From positions 62,001 through 126,000 of the forward strand of contig NZ_BLXX01000007.1 in NCBI RefSeq assembly GCF_014193515.1: a DNA stretch of 64,000 nt, in the 5' to 3' direction. The notes under the pieces were generated by a model. The model ran no database searches. It was not told where the DNA came from and saw only the letters and a list, made by a program, of their open reading frames with translations. Below are positions 61,637-64,000 of this stretch, piece by piece. A program made the translations under genes and the position numbers. Position 1 is the stretch's first letter. Each line of letters opens with the position of its first letter. This DNA is from Geomonas silvestris (GTDB lineage: Bacteria; Desulfobacterota; Desulfuromonadia; Geobacterales; Geobacteraceae).

Positions 61637-61865
61637 ATATATTAAACCGCTCGGCAGGTTTCAAGTTCCGTCGTCAGGGTCCAGTCTCCGTGTCCTCCGT
61701 GCCTCCGTGGCAAATTACAGATTATTCGCCCCCACCACCACAGCAGAAACTTAATCGAACCTGGCACGCCCCCCCGCAGCGAGTCCCCATTTACCACTTT
61801 ACCGCCGTATCGATTACTGGGTATAGTTTTCACATCTTCGCTGCGAGTACCCCAGGGGGCAGCTT

Positions 61866-62453
61866 ATGGGCAAGAACCGACTCGAAGCCTTCAGCGACGG
61901 GGTCATGGCCATCATCATCACCATCATGGTGCTGGAAATGAAGGTCCCCACCGGGACCGACCTTGCGGCCCTCAAGCCGATCCTCCCCATATTTTTGAGC
62001 TACCTGCTCAGCTACGTGTACATCGGCATCTACTGGAACAACCACCACCACATGCTGCACACGGTGCGTCAGGTAACCGGAACCATCCTGTGGGCCAACC
62101 TGCACCTTTTGTTCTGGCTCTCGCTTTTCCCCTTCGTGACCGGGTGGGTCGGCCACAACCACCTGGAGCCCGCCCCGATGGCGCTCTACGGCGTGGTGCT
62201 GCTCCTGGCGGCGCTCGCCTATTTCCAACTGCAACGGGCGATCATTCGGAGCCAGGGGGCAGATTCGCTGCTGGCCAAAGCGGTGGGGCGCGACATCAAG
62301 GGGAAGATCTCGCCCATCCTCTACGCCTCCGCGGTGCCGCTTGCCTACCTGAGCCCCTGGTGCTCCGCCGGCCTCTACATCGTCGTGGCCCTCATGTGGC
62401 TCATCCCCGACCGGCGCATAGAGAGGGCACTGATGACGGGCGAACACGTGTGA
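61866..62453 (+). CDS. TMEM175/DUF1211-family membrane protein (K+ channel-like)
   Basis: A 195-residue protein with about six membrane helices. The first helix carries the family signature RxxxFSDGVxAIxxT (RLEAFSDGVMAIIIT), which lines the pore in TMEM175 channels. Bacterial members are single-repeat proteins that assemble as tetramers. GGGGG lies before the ATG. No partner gene. The upstream gap (61637-61865) holds one CTCCGTG-type repeat at 61685-61712. Confidence 0.88.
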   Translation: MGKNRLEAFSDGVMAIIITIMVLEMKVPTGTDLAALKPILPIFLSYLLSYVYIGIYWNNHHHMLHTVRQVTGTILWANLHLLFWLSLFPFVTGWVGHNHLEPAPMALYGVVLLLAALAYFQLQRAIIRSQGADSLLAKAVGRDIKGKISPILYASAVPLAYLSPWCSAGLYIVVALMWLIPDRRIERALMTGEHV

Positions 62454-62547
62454 GCCCTGCCGAAGCTGCCTCTGCGCGAAAATTCCCCCAATCCGCGTCA
62501 TCCGCACTCTCTTGAAGTTGCCGTTCCCACCACCTCAACGGAAAACA

Positions 62548-62580
62548 GGCTTGAGGGTATCGATACCCCCAAGCCCGTCC
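62548..62580 (-). terminator. hairpin after the five-heme cytochrome gene
   Basis: A stem GGCTTG-GGGTATC / GATACCC-CAAGCC centred on 62561. On the minus strand it is followed by TGTTTTCC, so it is a plausible terminator of the cytochrome gene, whose stop is at 62604. Confidence 0.55.
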
Positions 62581-62603
62581 TTGCTGTCCTTGCTGTCCTT
62601 CCG

Positions 62604-63785
62604 TTACTTGCTCGTTATCAAGAGTGCCGCGCTCCCCATCACCTTCTCGTCGTCAGCTACCGGCGCTGCGAAGCGGTCCGTCGTGTACCTCAGCTGGGCT
62701 TTGACCGTGTAGAGGCCGGGGGCCAAGGCGGGGTCCCAGTTCACCAGGCGCTCCTCACCGGCCCGCACCGGGGCTTCATGCACCCCCTGGGCGTCGGCCC
62801 GCGTCTGGGCGTACCCCTCGTAGCCGGAGAGCTTCTTGTCGGCTTCCAGGAAAGCCTTGTCATCGGGACGCGCGCTGAAGTTCGGCGCAAAGAGCCACTC
62901 TTTACGGGCCCTGCTCACTCCCTGCCGATCCAGGACATCCACCGAAAGGTACACGCCGCGGGCATTGGGACCGGTCGGGACCGAGTGTCCGGCACCGATG
63001 TTGGTCACGCTGAAGGAGAGGTTCGCTTTCTCCTTGTCCCGCTGGATGATCGCGAGGCTCAGCGAGCCGCCCAGGCGCTGCCCGGAGTGGCCGCCGGTCC
63101 AGAGATGGCGCCCGACAGCCACGGGAGCACCGTCCGAGTCCTCGGCGAGTTTACGCAGCGTGCGCGGCATGTGGCAGTCCTGGCACTGCTGCGCACCGAG
63201 CCCCGGCTTGTTGAAGTCCTCGCGCCACTCCATGAAAGTCTGGTACTGCCCGCCGACGATCCTCTTGTCCGTGGTGTCGACGTGGCAGTGGGCGCAAATG
63301 GCAGAGCTCTGCAGGGCAGGCTCCGCGACAGAGGCATGGGGTGCATTTCCGGTTTTATGCACGCCCCTCACCTTCCCCTCCGGTGTCAGGTGGCAGGTCG
63401 CACAGGTAATCGAGATCTCTCCGGCATTCGCCACGTTGGGAAGCTGTTTCCCCAGCTCGCCCTTCGCGGGAATGTTGAAAGACCCGGCGAAATGGCAGGC
63501 GCGGCACCATTCGACGTCCCCGCCGGAGGCAAGCGGCGTGAACTTCGAGGTGGCATGGGCCGTCGCGGCAGAAGAGACCGTCGCGGGTATCGAGTGGTTG
63601 GCGGAACGGTTGTCGCTCCCCACGCCCAGGGCGTATTCGCGATAGAGGGTCTGGTGACACTCTCCGCAGGTCTCCGACGGGGTCGCGGCACCCTTGGGAA
63701 AGGAGACCGGTTCCGCAAGAGCGATGGATGCAAGTGACATAAACATGGTGAAAACCGTGCCTGCGAGCTTCAGACTACATTTCAT
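62604..63785 (-). CDS. periplasmic five-heme c-type cytochrome
   Basis: A 393-residue exported cytochrome. The signal peptide ends near residue 24 (IALA). Five CxxCH sites are at residues 40-44, 94-98, 128-132, 164-168 and 201-205, all in the N-terminal half. The C-terminal 180 residues are heme-free and beta-rich, with VTNIGAGHSVPTGPNARG, a motif seen in cytochrome c554-like proteins. GAGAGGG precedes the ATG at 63785. It probably accepts or donates electrons in the periplasm or at the outer membrane. No partner genes are visible before the window ends. Confidence 0.88.
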   Translation of the reverse strand: MKCSLKLAGTVFTMFMSLASIALAEPVSFPKGAATPSETCGECHQTLYREYALGVGSDNRSANHSIPATVSSAATAHATSKFTPLASGGDVEWCRACHFAGSFNIPAKGELGKQLPNVANAGEISITCATCHLTPEGKVRGVHKTGNAPHASVAEPALQSSAICAHCHVDTTDKRIVGGQYQTFMEWREDFNKPGLGAQQCQDCHMPRTLRKLAEDSDGAPVAVGRHLWTGGHSGQRLGGSLSLAIIQRDKEKANLSFSVTNIGAGHSVPTGPNARGVYLSVDVLDRQGVSRARKEWLFAPNFSARPDDKAFLEADKKLSGYEGYAQTRADAQGVHEAPVRAGEERLVNWDPALAPGLYTVKAQLRYTTDRFAAPVADDEKVMGSAALLITSK

Positions 63786-64000
63786 GGTTACCCTCTCGAT
63801 GCGTTTCTTGGTTTTTTCCGGCTTGCGCATTTGCCGGCCTGACATCAGTGAGGGGAGCATAGGCCGGATGTGCAACCATTCACAGCCGCAGTTATCGTTT
63901 TTTTTATGGTGGCAGATCCGATTGTATGCGAGTATGCGGAAAACGCCGGCGAGGTTAGTTGGCAGGCAAAGCGATCATCAAAAGCAGAGGATCGGGGACA
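63786..64000. other. window end without a recognisable gene
   Basis: Upstream region of the five-heme cytochrome. A T-run at about 63898-63905 is the only notable feature. No start codon with a ribosome site was seen. Confidence 0.4.

Overview
The window is bacterial chromosome, GC-rich and densely coded. It almost certainly comes from a member of the Geobacteraceae (Geobacter / Geomonas / Citrifermentans type). The evidence is a quinol oxidoreductase set with a tetraheme cytochrome, a Tat-exported ferredoxin and an NrfD-like subunit; a five-heme periplasmic cytochrome; a heme-motif hybrid histidine kinase; well-formed sigma54 (-24/-12) sites; and a GEMM-I riboswitch of the variant class that binds 3',3'-cGAMP in Geobacter. 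I found no rRNA, tRNA, insertion sequence, phage or CRISPR array.

Layout. 0.2-2.7 kb: cytochrome / ferredoxin / NrfD operon. 2.8-5.6 kb: era, an Elp3-like radical SAM gene and rnc on the minus strand. 5.9-7.7 kb: three small membrane-protein genes with sigma54-like promoters that share a short transmembrane motif. 8.1-9.4 kb: a lipoprotein with two OmpA domains. 9.7-14.0 kb: tmk-holB-ricT-metG, the same order as in Firmicutes. 14.1-15.5 kb: a DUF218 gene, rpmB and ridA. 15.6-20.8 kb: galE-yicC-gmk-rpoZ-spoT (minus), preceded by a promoter and a terminated leader RNA. 22-25 kb: the hybrid kinase.

25.4-39.5 kb is a galactose and sugar-nucleotide region: a glycosyltransferase, a GH1-RmlD fusion, galK, a degenerate M24 protein, galT and a GH2 glycosidase, then nifJ and UDP-galactopyranose mutase. 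Together these could release galactose, feed it through the Leloir pathway to UDP-galactose (with galE at 20 kb), and convert part of it to galactofuranose for surface glycans.

39.6-49.6 kb holds mixed single genes: zinc ribbon, CurA-like reductase, cpYpsA-like protein, chemoreceptor, HD hydrolase, secreted beta-helix protein, CheX, ketopantoate reductase, DUF2147 and a lipoprotein. It also holds a tiny remnant resembling hemW. 50.0-50.7 kb is a complete riboswitch-controlled unit: promoter, GEMM-Ib aptamer, competing terminator and a secreted His-rich protein. 51-64 kb contains a receiver-Hpt protein, a DEDDh exonuclease, a NimA-like flavin/heme-binding protein, class II aldolase, creA, an orphan HicB, a LysR/AEC-transporter pair, a 33-residue membrane peptide, an ArsR/flavoprotein pair with perfect operator palindromes, a TMEM175-like channel and the five-heme cytochrome. 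This last part is also rich in two dispersed intergenic repeat families.

Functions are read from motifs and family knowledge. No search or folding program was run, and base pairings were checked by eye. Start codons were moved from the longest frame wherever a Shine-Dalgarno sequence clearly favoured an internal start.
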